Notes: generated by a model from the sequence alone, not told the origin. A stretch of DNA of 64,000 nucleotides from Dehalococcoidia bacterium (GCA_020847985.1 JADLBC010000008.1:434001-498000), one strand, 5' to 3'; numbered from the stretch's first letter, positions 53,748 through 62,487 are shown. Program-made: numbers and translations.

Positions 53748-54296
53748 TCAGTCCCCCAGCAGCGTGCCGTAACCCATCCCGATGATGTCCTCGACGTACT
53801 GGCTGCGCCAGCCCGGGTCCGGGATCGGGCGATGCCGGTCGCGGAACCAGCGGTGCAGCTGGAGGTACTCCTCTTCGAGCCGCATCCGCCAGCTGTCTTC
53901 TTCCTTGAAAAGCTCCGGGTCCACCTCATCGAGCGACTTCTGCATCTCGTCGTACTCGATGTCCGCGTCTTCCTTCCAGTACCCGGCGAGGTAGTCAATC
54001 GACTCTTCGAGGTTGTGGCGGCACTCGTCGAGCATGATCGCCATCATGCCCGTCTCATCCACCTTCTCGCCGTTCACCCGGTAGATGCGCGCGCACGGCT
54101 CGCACACCACCACCAGTTTCCGCGCGTCGCAGTCCGTCTTATCGGTGCAATCCCGGCAGCGCTGGGCGAACGCCGCGGCTTCCGCGCTCCGCGTGTAGCC
54201 CACGATCATCTCGTCCCCAAGCGCGTTGCACGCCTGGCACGTCATCTTCTCGGAGAGGATGTCGTTGATCGCCTTGTTCCAGTCCAGCTCCTGCAT
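53748..54296 (-). CDS. Cys-rich uncharacterised protein (182 aa)
   Basis: A 182-aa protein with three Cys pairs in the first 75 residues: CQAC (about 20-23), CRDC/DC (about 47-56) and CEPC (about 65-68). The rest is highly acidic and helical (KEDADIEYDEMQKSLDEVDPELFKEED). The Cys pattern fits two zinc ribbons or an iron-sulfur site. It lies 33 bp downstream of the QueD gene on the same strand, so it may be co-transcribed. Family not recognised; function unknown. Confidence 0.75.
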   Translation of the reverse strand: MQELDWNKAINDILSEKMTCQACNALGDEMIVGYTRSAEAAAFAQRCRDCTDKTDCDARKLVVVCEPCARIYRVNGEKVDETGMMAIMLDECRHNLEESIDYLAGYWKEDADIEYDEMQKSLDEVDPELFKEEDSWRMRLEEEYLQLHRWFRDRHRPIPDPGWRSQYVEDIIGMGYGTLLGD

Positions 54297-54329
54297 CTGT
54301 CGCGGACCTCCCCGCCCGGCAATGCCAGG

Positions 54330-54815
54330 CTATAGATCGACAGTATACCAGCCTGCCTGGCCCGGCATCTCCTCCAACCCCACCGTCAACCGCCGGAACC
54401 GCCCGCCTTCTATCGCCCGGAACGCCGGCGCCAGCTGCCCCGCCATCCATTCAGAGAGCCGCTCCACGGTCGTGTTGTCGATGGGCAACACCGCCACATC
54501 GGACTTCGGAAATCGATAGGTGCGCGCTTCGAACCCCACCTCCCACGCGTCCTCCAGCTCCGAAATGCGCAGGTGCCGGCTTTCGCGCTGGAGCAGGAAC
54601 TTGTGGTCGAGCGCCTCCGCCAGCTCGCGCGCCATCCGCTTGATCTCGCCGAAGTCCCACACCCACGAGTCCTCCGCCAGTTCCCCTTCCAGCTCGACGG
54701 AGACGTCGTAGTTGTGGCCGTGTAGCGGCTCGCACGTTCCCCGGAAGGTCGCCATGTGGGCCGCGGCGAAGCGAAGCCGGTTGCGTTCGACGGTGACGCG
54801 ACGGGTGACGGTCAT
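54330..54815 (-). CDS. queD: 6-carboxytetrahydropterin synthase family (QueD/PTPS)
   Basis: A 161-aa PTPS/QueD fold protein making the queuosine precursor 6-carboxy-5,6,7,8-tetrahydropterin, or a related pterin. Zinc ligands are His in AAAHMATF (about 20) and LHGHNYDVSVE (about 32-42); the catalytic Cys is in RGTCEPLHGH, the CxxxHGH order of QueD. The Glu near the C-terminus (VGLEEMPGQ) is also conserved. No other queuosine gene lies in the window. Start ATG 54815, divergent from the DRTGG gene. Confidence 0.88.
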   Translation of the reverse strand: MTVTRRVTVERNRLRFAAAHMATFRGTCEPLHGHNYDVSVELEGELAEDSWVWDFGEIKRMARELAEALDHKFLLQRESRHLRISELEDAWEVGFEARTYRFPKSDVAVLPIDNTTVERLSEWMAGQLAPAFRAIEGGRFRRLTVGLEEMPGQAGWYTVDL

Positions 54816-54933
54816 CCCGGCATCGTACGAGCCCATCCCGCCACTCCGCGAGCGAGCCCGCACACCTCCTTGCCGGAACTCGTGAACCTCTGCACAATCC
54901 CTGCAGGCGCGTCCTGCGCCCGGGAAGCGTTCC

Positions 54934-55782
54934 ATGGCCATCGTCGTTGTCACCTCGGCCACCCCTGGCGCCGGCAAGACGGGCGTCGCGACCGCCATCG
55001 CGCGGCACTATGCCTACCAGGGCCGCCCTGTGCGCCTCCTCCGCCTCGCCGGCGATGGCAGCGCCGATGCCGATGCCGCCCACTTCGCTTCCCTCGCGTT
55101 CGCTCCCGGTTCCCCCGCGAGCACCATCTCCGAGGCGCCCACCGACGACCCGGCCGCCATCACCGTCGTCGAAGCGGCCGCTGAAGCCGCGAACATCCCC
55201 GGCGCCACCGTCGTCGTCGTCGCTCGCGGCGAAGCCCCGAAGAGCACTCCCGCGGGCCTCAAACCCGCCGCCACCATCGTCACCGACGTTCCCCTGGCCA
55301 GCGCCGCGGCCGGCGGCACGGCCATCCTGCTCGCCGAAGACCAGACCCTCGCCGGGTTCAGCGTCGAAGAAGCCCGCGCCGCTCTCAACGCCGACGTCAT
55401 CGTCCAGGGCGACGACATGAATGCCACCTGCGACCGCGTCGTTGTCGCCCCCATCTCCTCCGACGCCGGCCAGCCCTACTTCCGCCGTTTCAGCTCCAAG
55501 GCCGTCGTTGTCCGCTTCGACCGCACCGATATGCACCTGGCGGCAATGCAGACGGCCCCCGAGTGCCTCATCCTCACCGGCGGCCGCCAGCCTTCCGGCT
55601 ACCTGTTCGATTCCGCCGGCGCCCGCGGCATCCCTGTGCTGCTCTCCCGGACCGATACCGAGAACACGGTCATCGCGCTCGAAGGCATCTTCGACCGCAC
55701 CCGCTTCCAGGGCGAGCGCAAGCTCGACCGCATGGCCGCGCTGCTCGAACCAACCGGCCTCTGGGACGCGCTCGCGCTCTAG
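54934..55782 (+). CDS. P-loop/DRTGG-domain protein
   Basis: A 282-aa protein. The N-terminal half has a deviant Walker A (VTSATPGAGKTGVATAIA, about 6-23) as in BioD/CobB-like synthetases. The C-terminal half carries a DRTGG-like regulatory segment (VVVRFDRTDMHLAAM, about 193-207; TDTENTVIALEGIFDRTRF, about 249-267). This combination occurs in CobQ-like proteins fused to DRTGG domains and in phosphotransacetylase regulatory regions. Ligand and role unknown. Confidence 0.75.
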   Translation: MAIVVVTSATPGAGKTGVATAIARHYAYQGRPVRLLRLAGDGSADADAAHFASLAFAPGSPASTISEAPTDDPAAITVVEAAAEAANIPGATVVVVARGEAPKSTPAGLKPAATIVTDVPLASAAAGGTAILLAEDQTLAGFSVEEARAALNADVIVQGDDMNATCDRVVVAPISSDAGQPYFRRFSSKAVVVRFDRTDMHLAAMQTAPECLILTGGRQPSGYLFDSAGARGIPVLLSRTDTENTVIALEGIFDRTRFQGERKLDRMAALLEPTGLWDALAL

Positions 55783-55919
55783 CACGCTTCCGAACCTGGT
55801 TCGACTTCGCGTCAATGCTCGTCGCCGGGTAAAGGCGGCGTACGTTTTGGCGGCGCCACACACGGCGAAGCGCCACGATCGCGAAAAAACGCCGCGGCTG
55901 TATTCGAAAGGTCACAGTT

Positions 55920-55943
55920 GCCCGCCTTTCGCGGGCGTAATAT
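55920..55943 (+). promoter_or_regulatory. Palindrome GCCCGC-CTTTC-GCGGGC beside a TAATAT -10
   Basis: A perfect 6-bp inverted repeat (55920-55936) followed immediately by TAATAT (55938-55943), upstream of the WYL regulator (start 55996). A repressor or autoregulatory WYL site overlapping the promoter is plausible. Confidence 0.5.
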
Positions 55944-55995
55944 TCCGCCCGTGCCCCGGTGAGCTTCGGTGCTCGCCGGCGCTGGCGGTGAAACG

Positions 55996-56952
55996 ATGAC
56001 GGACCTGACCTCGCACCTACGGCGACAGGACCTGGCGCGGCTCCTCCACGAGCGCCGCTGGAAACCGCCCGAGCTCGCCCAGCGCTTCGAATGCAGCGTG
56101 CGCACCGTCCAGCGCGACCTCGAATTCTTTGGCGACGCCATGGGCGAACCCGTCCCCATGGACGATGCGGGTTACTACCTCAATCCCGGCATGCACCCCG
56201 TGCCCTCGATCTCGCTGACCACCCACGAAGCGCGTGCCCTGCTGTTCGCCATGCGCCTCTTCCTGCGCAACGCCGATGAACTCGACGAGGACGGCGTGAC
56301 GTTGCTCGGCAAGCTGGGCGCGGCCTTCCCCGGCGTCATGGCGAACTACGCCGCGCTCACCGCCGATGACCTGCGCGAGCGCCCCCAGAACCGGCTCCGC
56401 GCGGGAATCCTCCGCCGCCTCACCGACGCCTGGATCTCCCGCCGCACCGTCCTCATCAGCTATGCCTCGCCCGGCCGCCGCGCGCGCAGCCTCACCTTCG
56501 ACCCCTACCTGCTCGAACCCGGCCGTGCGAACTCCACCGCCTACGCCATCGGCTACAGCCATGAACACGGCGAGATCCGCACGTTCGCGATCGACCGCAT
56601 CCGGACGTGCGAATACACCCGCCACGGCTTCGCCCCCGTCGATGTCGCGAACACGGTGCGCCGCATGGGCATGAGCTGGAGTGGGATCGTCAGCCAGGAG
56701 GGCGAGGAGCACGTCGTCGTCGAGTTCTCCCCGGCCGTCGCCCAGCGCGTCCGCGAAAGCTCGTGGCACCCCTCCCGCCGCTTCGAGGACCTCGAGGACG
56801 GAGGCGTGCGCCTCTTCCTCACCCTGCCCGTGCTATTCGATTTCGTCCCGTGGGTGCTCGGCTGGGGCGCCGAAGCCCGCGTCGTCGCCCCGATGGCGCT
56901 GCGCGAACAGGTCGCCGAGCAGCTGAAGCGAGCGATCGCCCACTACGCCTGA
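55996..56952 (+). CDS. WYL-domain transcriptional regulator
   Basis: A 318-aa regulator: N-terminal helix-turn-helix (RRQDLARLLHERRWKPPELAQRFECSVRTVQRDLEFFG, about 9-47), WYL domain (YAIGYSHEHGEIRTFAIDRIRTCEYT, about 175-200) and a WCX C-terminal domain (EHVVVEFSPAVAQRVRESSWHPSRRFEDLEDGGVRLFLTLP). WYL proteins sense nucleic acids or small ligands and regulate DNA damage, defence or metabolism. Start ATG 55996 chosen over GTG 55969, which lies closer to the hairpin/-10. Confidence 0.87.
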   Translation: MTDLTSHLRRQDLARLLHERRWKPPELAQRFECSVRTVQRDLEFFGDAMGEPVPMDDAGYYLNPGMHPVPSISLTTHEARALLFAMRLFLRNADELDEDGVTLLGKLGAAFPGVMANYAALTADDLRERPQNRLRAGILRRLTDAWISRRTVLISYASPGRRARSLTFDPYLLEPGRANSTAYAIGYSHEHGEIRTFAIDRIRTCEYTRHGFAPVDVANTVRRMGMSWSGIVSQEGEEHVVVEFSPAVAQRVRESSWHPSRRFEDLEDGGVRLFLTLPVLFDFVPWVLGWGAEARVVAPMALREQVAEQLKRAIAHYA

Positions 56953-56971
56953 CCACCGCGAAGGCACGAAA

Positions 56972-56999
56972 AAGCGGGATGACCTGCGTCACCCCGCTT
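56972..56999. terminator. Bidirectional terminator
   Basis: 12-bp stem AAGCGGGATGAC/GTCACCCCGCTT (one mismatch) with TTTT on the minus-strand side, between the convergent WYL regulator and erpA. Confidence 0.75.
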
Positions 57000-57028
57000 C
57001 ATCACGGTCCTTTTGAACGTGTGTCGAA

Positions 57029-57409
57029 CTAGCAGCAGCGCCGCGCTTCGCCCGAACCGTCCGCCGTCTGGAAGCTCGACCCGCAGGCGCAGCTCTTCGT
57101 CGCGTTCGGATTGAAGATGCTGAAGCCGCTCTTCATGATGTCGTCGACATAATCGATCTCGGCGCCCTGCAGATACTGCGCACTCTCCGGATCGATTACG
57201 ATCTTCACGCCCGACTGGTCGAAGATCAGGTCGTCCGATTCGGCACTGCGCGCGAGCGCCATGCCGTACTGGTAGCCCGAGCAGCCGCCGCCCGCGACGA
57301 ACACGCGCAGCGCGCCATCGGTCAGTTCGCGCGCCTCAAGCAGCGCCTTCGCCTTCGCGGCGGCCTTGTCCGTGATGTTCACCAGGACTTCCGTCTGGGT
57401 AGCTTCCAT
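57029..57409 (-). CDS. erpA: Iron-sulfur cluster carrier ErpA/IscA-type
   Basis: A 126-aa A-type carrier for Fe-S insertion. Cys ligands: GGGCSGYQYG (about 43) and KSCACGSSF (about 105-107), the C-x(n)-CxC pattern. An extra GEARRCC tail of unknown use ends the protein. Start ATG 57409. It serves clusters needed by IlvD and other enzymes; SufU/SufT are encoded at the right edge. Confidence 0.95.
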   Translation of the reverse strand: MEATQTEVLVNITDKAAAKAKALLEARELTDGALRVFVAGGGCSGYQYGMALARSAESDDLIFDQSGVKIVIDPESAQYLQGAEIDYVDDIMKSGFSIFNPNATKSCACGSSFQTADGSGEARRCC

Positions 57410-57570
57410 GCAATCCCTCACTGTGCTCGGGCTCCGCCCGGCGAGGATAACCGCGACCGCTGGCCACGGCCCGCTATGGAAAGCATAGTCGCTTCGCAGG
57501 AAGGCCGTCTACGGCCCATTGGCGGGTCCTTGCCCTCCATTTTCGCCATGGGAAAGGCTCGCCCGCGTCC

Positions 57571-58461
57571 TCAGACCGTGATCGTCCCCCGCAGCACCGT
57601 CACGGCGCTCCCCGCGATGCGCACGCCCGTGGGTTCGTCGCCATCGGCGTCGACCTCGACCTCGACGATGCCCGGGCGCCCCATCAGGTGCCCCTGTTCG
57701 ACGCAGTACGCCGTCGCCCGCACGAGGTCGTACTTCCACAGGTAGGCTGCCATGGCGCCGCTCGCGCTCCCCGTCACGGGGTCCTCCAACGGCCCACCGT
57801 TCGCGAGAAAGTGGCGCGCGTGCGCGCGGTTCGCGCGGTCGAGCGTCTCCAACGTGAACGCGTGAAGACTGAAGTACCGCCCTGTGTTCTCCAGGTCGCC
57901 AAGATGCCCGTAATCCGGCCGAATCCGCCGCAGTGCATCGAGCGACCGCACGGGCACCATGCACTGCGGCGTGCCCGTGCTCACCACCTGGACCGGCATC
58001 TCCGGCAGCAGTTCGTCCGTCCCGATGCCGAGCGCCTGCGCAACCATCGCGCGGTCCATCCGCCGGCCGAACTCCGGGCGAGCCTGCGTCATCACCACCC
58101 GCACGTCGCCCGCCGCGTCGCGCTCGAGGTCGACCGGCAGCACGCCCACGCTCAACTCCTGCGTCACGTGCGCCCGGCCGCTCGCGAGGTCGATGCGCCC
58201 CTCCGCCGCGAGCGTGAACATCGTCGCGATCGTCGGGTGTCCCGCCAGCGGGATCTCCTTGCGCGGCGTGAAGAACCGCACCCGGAAGTCCGCATGCGTC
58301 GAAGGGAACACGAACGCCGTCTCGCTCAGGTTCATCTCCCGCGCGATGGCCTGCATCCGCACCTCATCGAGCCCTTCCGCGTGCGAAACCACCGCGCACG
58401 GGTTCCCCGCGTACCGCTGCTGCGTAAACGCATCGACGACGACGATCCCGTATTCAGCCAT
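57571..58461 (-). CDS. PhzF-family isomerase
   Basis: A 296-aa PhzF/diaminopimelate-epimerase fold protein. Signatures: AGNPCAVV (about 18), catalytic Glu in NLSETAFVFP (about 45), IPLAGHPTIAT (about 70) and DPVTGSASGAM (about 212). Most members have unknown substrates; a real phenazine pathway is not implied, since no other phz gene is nearby. Confidence 0.9.
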   Translation of the reverse strand: MAEYGIVVVDAFTQQRYAGNPCAVVSHAEGLDEVRMQAIAREMNLSETAFVFPSTHADFRVRFFTPRKEIPLAGHPTIATMFTLAAEGRIDLASGRAHVTQELSVGVLPVDLERDAAGDVRVVMTQARPEFGRRMDRAMVAQALGIGTDELLPEMPVQVVSTGTPQCMVPVRSLDALRRIRPDYGHLGDLENTGRYFSLHAFTLETLDRANRAHARHFLANGGPLEDPVTGSASGAMAAYLWKYDLVRATAYCVEQGHLMGRPGIVEVEVDADGDEPTGVRIAGSAVTVLRGTITV

Positions 58462-58521
58462 GCCGCGAGGATAGCAGACCCCGCTGGCGGGCCCCCGCCG
58501 CGCGCCCTACGCTGGACTTCC

Positions 58522-58845
58522 GTGGGACACCGCAAACAACGCAAACGCGACAGGCGTGCCACCCGGCGTGATGGCTGGGAACCCGCGCCCTTCACCCTCC
58601 CCGACCCCGGCGACGACCCGGCCGGGTATGCGCCGCTCCTCGGACGCGGCGATGATCTGCTCGCGCCGTGGGAGGAGCGCGGCTCGCTCCTCGGCCGCGC
58701 ACCGGTCAAAGCCTGCGGCCAGTGCCGCGAGTTTATCGAGGATCGTGATGGAGGACGCGGCAGCTGCCTTCACCCCGGGAGCGGCATCGCCTTCCCCTGG
58801 ACCGACACCCCCGGCTGCGATTTTCACACGCCCCGGCGGCGCTGA
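58522..58845 (+). CDS. Small Cys-containing hypothetical protein
   Basis: A 107-aa protein, GTG 58522 (VGHRKQRKRDRRATRRDGW). Strongly basic N-terminus, then acidic and Pro-rich middle, and four Cys in the C-terminal third: CGQC, SCLH and GCDFH, a plausible metal site. Function unknown. Confidence 0.55.
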   Translation: MGHRKQRKRDRRATRRDGWEPAPFTLPDPGDDPAGYAPLLGRGDDLLAPWEERGSLLGRAPVKACGQCREFIEDRDGGRGSCLHPGSGIAFPWTDTPGCDFHTPRRR

Positions 58846-58936
58846 AGGGCCCTGGTGTCGAAAGCTCCGCATGAATTCCACATTGCAGTTTTCTCGTACG
58901 GGAACGCGGCTGGATTCACACGCGACGTAACGTCGC

Positions 58937-58980
58937 CTACCAGATCTGGTACCGAGGGGTTGACGGCCTACTACATCTGG
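58937..58980 (+). promoter_or_regulatory. Candidate tandem NrdR boxes before nrdR
   Basis: CTACCAGATCTGG (58937-58949) and CTACTACATCTGG (58968-58980), 11 of 13 identical and exactly 31 bp apart (three turns), as NrdR boxes usually are. The second lies between TTGACG (58960-58965) and a weak -10 near 58983. They fit the core CwAtATaTwG pattern in part. A perfect GCGACGT-A-ACGTCGC repeat lies just upstream (58922-58936). Confidence 0.5.
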
Positions 58981-59048
58981 GGGACGATGCGCACCGTTCC
59001 GCCGCTCAATTGCTAAAGGGACTAATCAAACGCTCAGGATTATGGCGA

Positions 59049-59612
59049 GTGCGCTGCCCCTACTGCCACGCCCGCGACACCCGCGTCACCGATAGCCGCG
59101 CCACCGACGACGGCATCCGGCGGCGCCGCCAGTGCGTGGCCTGCGGCGAGCGCTTCAGCACCGTCGAGTCCGTCCAGCTGTCGGTCGTCCAGATCATAAA
59201 ACGTGATGGCCGCCGCGAGGATTTCAACCGCGAAAAGCTCCTCGCCGGGCTCCGCAAGGCCTGCAGCAAACGCCAGGTCTCCGTCGCCGAACTCGAGCTC
59301 ATGGTCGCCGAGATAGAAGCCCGCGTCATCGCCGATGGCCGCGCCGAAGTGCCCTCCACCTTCGTCGGCGAGCTTGCCATGGATGCGCTTCGCAAGCTCG
59401 ACCACATCGCCTACGTCCGCTTCGCCTCCGTGTACCGGCCCTTCAGCGATATCGCCTCCCTCAAGGAGTTCGTGATCGCCGTCGAAGAGGGCCGCATCGC
59501 CACCCATGAAGAAAAGACCCTGCAGCTCGCCCTTCCCGGCACCGGCGCCGAAGCCGCCCGCCCGCGCCTCTTCGATGATGGCGACGGCGCCGCCGCGGGG
59601 GCCGCCGGATGA
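59049..59612 (+). CDS. nrdR: Transcriptional repressor NrdR
   Basis: A 187-aa ribonucleotide-reductase repressor. The zinc ribbon is RCPYC, then RRRQCVACGERF (about 2-38). The ATP-cone domain begins VQIIKRDGRREDFNREKLLAGLRKACSKR (about 47-75). Start GTG 59049 places the zinc ribbon at the very N-terminus, as in other NrdR proteins. A C-terminal Ala/Asp-rich extension of about 35 residues goes beyond the usual length (~150). ATGA overlap with the next gene. Confidence 0.95.
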   Translation: MRCPYCHARDTRVTDSRATDDGIRRRRQCVACGERFSTVESVQLSVVQIIKRDGRREDFNREKLLAGLRKACSKRQVSVAELELMVAEIEARVIADGRAEVPSTFVGELAMDALRKLDHIAYVRFASVYRPFSDIASLKEFVIAVEEGRIATHEEKTLQLALPGTGAEAARPRLFDDGDGAAAGAAG

Positions 59613-59935
59613 AGATCTGGGAAGTGCATGGCCTGCGCCTCGATGGTGCGATTCGTTCCACGCCCGATGGCGAAGCCGATGTCAGCGGCCTCGTGTTCTC
59701 GGAAAAAGGCTACCTGCTAGCCGTTCGCGACTTCCGGCCGCACGAACTCGTCGCGATGGTTCGTGGCGAGGGTGAAGCCGCCACCATTGCCCGGCTGCTC
59801 GCCCACTACGGCAGCGAAGACTCTGTGACGGCCGCCGGAGGCCGCAAGCTCGTCGCCGTGCGCGGAGGCTCCATGGCTCCAGGTCCCGTTCTCCGCCGCA
59901 ACGACGAAGTCCCCGAAATGGTGGGCCGCTCATGA
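59609..59935 (+). CDS. Small hypothetical protein between nrdR and nrdJ
   Basis: A 108-aa protein, ATG 59609 overlapping the nrdR stop, 101 bp upstream of nrdJ. Mixed alpha/beta: MKIWEVHGLRLDG, then EKGYLLAVRDFRPHELVAMV and GEAATIARLLAHYG. No Cys motif, signal or membrane segment. Conserved coupling to nrdR would suggest a role in RNR control, but no homolog is recognised. Confidence 0.6.
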   Translation: MKIWEVHGLRLDGAIRSTPDGEADVSGLVFSEKGYLLAVRDFRPHELVAMVRGEGEAATIARLLAHYGSEDSVTAAGGRKLVAVRGGSMAPGPVLRRNDEVPEMVGRS

Positions 59936-59970
59936 CCCACCACCCCAGCGCCGGGAGACGCGCGAAAACG

Positions 59971-59999
59971 TAGTCAACGCCGAACAGATGTTCTAGAAT
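59971..59999 (+). promoter_or_regulatory. nrdJ promoter with embedded NrdR-like palindrome
   Basis: -35 TAGTCA (59971-59976), 17-bp spacer, -10 TAGAAT (59994-59999). The spacer contains the inverted repeat GAACA-GA-TGTTC (59982-59993), whose reverse complement holds ACATCT as in the nrdR boxes. RBS TGGAGG precedes ATG 60037. Confidence 0.55.
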
Positions 60000-60036
60000 G
60001 CGTACCCCGGTTTCCGCCGGGAATGGAGGTTGGTCC

Positions 60037-62433
60037 ATGGTCACGGTTTCTCGATTTGGCTTCGATTCCGGCGCGGGCGACTTCCGTCCCGCCGAACTGT
60101 CCGAAAACGCCGCCGTCGTCATGGAGCGCCGCATCGTCGCGCGCAATGACCGGGGCGATGCCATCGAGACGCCGGACCAGTGCTTCCGCCGTGTCGCGCG
60201 CAACCTCGCCGAGGCCGAACTTCGCTTCGGTGGCAACGAAGGCGACCGCGCCGCCGCCGAGGAGAGCGTCTACCAGCTCATGGCCTCCCTCGACTTCCTC
60301 CCCAACTCGCCCACCCTGGTCAACGCCGGGCGCGACCTCCAGCAGCTCTCGGCCTGCTTCGTCCTCCCCGTGCCGGACTCCATCGAGGGCATCTTCGAAG
60401 CCGTCAAGCACACCGCCATGATCCACAAGTCCGGCGGCGGCACCGGCTTCGCCTTCTCCCGCCTGCGCCCCGCGAACGACCGCGTGAAGTCCACCATGGG
60501 CGTCGCCAGCGGCCCCGTCTCCTTCATGAAGGTGTTCGACGCCGCCACCGAGGCGATCAAGCAGGGCGGAACCCGCCGCGGCGCCAACATGGGCATCCTC
60601 CGCGTCGACCACCCCGATATCGATGCCTTTATCGCCATGAAGGCCGATATGACCACCCTCCAGAACTTCAACATCAGCGTGGCCGTCACCGATGCCTTCA
60701 TGAAGGCCGTCGAAGAGGGCACCGACTACGACATCATCAATCCCCAGACCGGCGAGGCCGTCGGCTCCCGACCCGCCCGCGAAGTCTGGGAAACGATGTT
60801 CGCGAACGCCTGGAAGAATGGCGACCCCGGCGTCGTCTTCCTCGACCGCATCAACGCCGGCCGTGCGAACCCCGTGCCGAAGCGCGGTCCCGTCGAATCC
60901 ACGAACCCCTGCGGTGAGCAGCCCCTCTACCCCTTCGATAGCTGCAACCTCGGCTCCATCAACCTGGGCCAGTTCGTGGTCGAAGCCGGCGGCCAGCCCC
61001 GGGTGGATTACGACCGCCTCGGCCAGGTCGTCCGCCGCTGCGTCCACATGCTCGACAACGTCATCGAGATGAACGTCTACCCCATCCCCGAGATCGCCGA
61101 GACCTCGCATGCCATCCGCCGCATCGGCCTCGGCGTCATGGGCTGGGCCGACATGCTCATCGCCATGCGCACCGCCTATAGCTCCGAAGCCGCTCTCCAA
61201 CTCGCGCGCGACGTCATGGGCTTCATCCAGCGCGAAGCCGATGCCGCGTCCAACCAGCTCGCCCTCGTCCGCGGCAGCTTCCCCGATTGGGCCGATTCCA
61301 TCTATGGCCCGCGCGGCCACGAGGGCCCCCGCCCGATGCGCAACTCCACCCGCACCACCATCGCCCCCACGGGCACCCTCAGCATCATCGCCGACTGCTC
61401 GGGCGGCATCGAACCCGTCTTCGCCCTCGCCTTCATTCGCTCGCACTACCTCGATAAGAACGACCCCACGAAGCGCACCGAACTCGCCGAAGTGAGCAAG
61501 GCCTTCGAGGAAGTCGCGCGCGCCGAGGGCTTCTACAGCGACGAACTGGTCCGCTTCCTCGCCGAGGGTGGCCATCTCGCCGGCCGCGCCGATGTGCCCC
61601 AATGGGTGAAGGATGTGTTCGTCACGGCGCACGAAATCGAGCCCGAATGGCATGTGCGCATGCAGGCCGCCTTCCAGGAGGCTACCGACAACGCCGTTTC
61701 CAAGACGATCAACTTCCCCAACAACGCCACCGTCGATGACGTGCGCACCGCCTACGAACTCGCGTACCACACCGGCTGCAAGGGCCTCACCATCTACCGC
61801 GATGGCTCCCGCGACCTCCAGGTCCTCAAGTTCGCCGAGAAGTCCGAAGAGCAGAAGGCCGTCGAGGCCGCCCAGGCGCTCGTCCTCCAGCACACCGGCC
61901 CCGTTCGCCGCAAGCTCCCCGATGAGCGCGCCGCCATCACCCACAAGTTCCGCGTGGGCGAACAGGAAGGCTACATGACCGTCGGCCTGTTCGATGACGG
62001 CACGCCCGGCGAAGTCTTCATCAACGTCAACAAGCAGGGCTCGACCGTGTCCGGCCTCATGGACACCGTCGCCATGCTCACGAGCTACGCCCTCCAGTAC
62101 GGCGTGCCCATCGCCGAACTCGCCAGCAAACTCAAGAACACCCGGTTCGAGCCCAGCGGCCCGACCGGCAACCGCCAGATCCCGATCGCCACGAGCATCG
62201 TGGATTACGTGTTCCGGTACCTCGAACTGAAGTTCGATGGCGCCCGCGCCTCCGCGCAGCCGCCGCTCATCCCGGTCGATCAGATCGCCCCCAGCACCGC
62301 CGTCGACGAGACCATCAACGTCTACGACGCCAAGGTGCTGAGCGGTGTCGGCTGCCCGGAATGCGGCGCGGTGCTCTTCTACGGCGAAGGCTGCCTGACC
62401 TGCCGCGGCTGCGGCTACACCAAGTGCGGATGA
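60037..62433 (+). CDS. nrdJ: Adenosylcobalamin-dependent (class II) ribonucleotide reductase
   Basis: A 798-aa class II RNR reducing ribonucleotides to deoxyribonucleotides with B12. The active-site Cys is in TNPCGEQPL (about 289); other conserved parts are LSACFVLP (about 105), HKSGGGTGFAFSRLRP (about 129-144), QGGTRRGANMGIL (about 175-187) and a C-terminal zinc-ribbon-like CPECG...CRGCG...CG, used for re-reduction. Start ATG 60037 after TGGAGG. Oxygen-independent chemistry suits variable oxygen. No class I RNR seen. Confidence 0.97.
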   Translation: MVTVSRFGFDSGAGDFRPAELSENAAVVMERRIVARNDRGDAIETPDQCFRRVARNLAEAELRFGGNEGDRAAAEESVYQLMASLDFLPNSPTLVNAGRDLQQLSACFVLPVPDSIEGIFEAVKHTAMIHKSGGGTGFAFSRLRPANDRVKSTMGVASGPVSFMKVFDAATEAIKQGGTRRGANMGILRVDHPDIDAFIAMKADMTTLQNFNISVAVTDAFMKAVEEGTDYDIINPQTGEAVGSRPAREVWETMFANAWKNGDPGVVFLDRINAGRANPVPKRGPVESTNPCGEQPLYPFDSCNLGSINLGQFVVEAGGQPRVDYDRLGQVVRRCVHMLDNVIEMNVYPIPEIAETSHAIRRIGLGVMGWADMLIAMRTAYSSEAALQLARDVMGFIQREADAASNQLALVRGSFPDWADSIYGPRGHEGPRPMRNSTRTTIAPTGTLSIIADCSGGIEPVFALAFIRSHYLDKNDPTKRTELAEVSKAFEEVARAEGFYSDELVRFLAEGGHLAGRADVPQWVKDVFVTAHEIEPEWHVRMQAAFQEATDNAVSKTINFPNNATVDDVRTAYELAYHTGCKGLTIYRDGSRDLQVLKFAEKSEEQKAVEAAQALVLQHTGPVRRKLPDERAAITHKFRVGEQEGYMTVGLFDDGTPGEVFINVNKQGSTVSGLMDTVAMLTSYALQYGVPIAELASKLKNTRFEPSGPTGNRQIPIATSIVDYVFRYLELKFDGARASAQPPLIPVDQIAPSTAVDETINVYDAKVLSGVGCPECGAVLFYGEGCLTCRGCGYTKCG

Positions 62434-62459
62434 TGTGAGGGGTGGTGGGTTTGCTCGGG

Positions 62460-62487
62460 TTGGGGTGAGCCGCGAGGCTCACCCCAA
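62460..62487 (+). terminator. nrdJ terminator hairpin
   Basis: Perfect 12-bp stem TTGGGGTGAGCC/GGCTCACCCCAA with a GCGA tetraloop, 26 bp after the nrdJ stop. Confidence 0.75.

Noticed and set aside
59974-61944. Long minus-strand frame antisense to nrdJ
   Set aside because: Composition is Gly/Val/Asp/Ala-rich shadow of nrdJ; no family motif.
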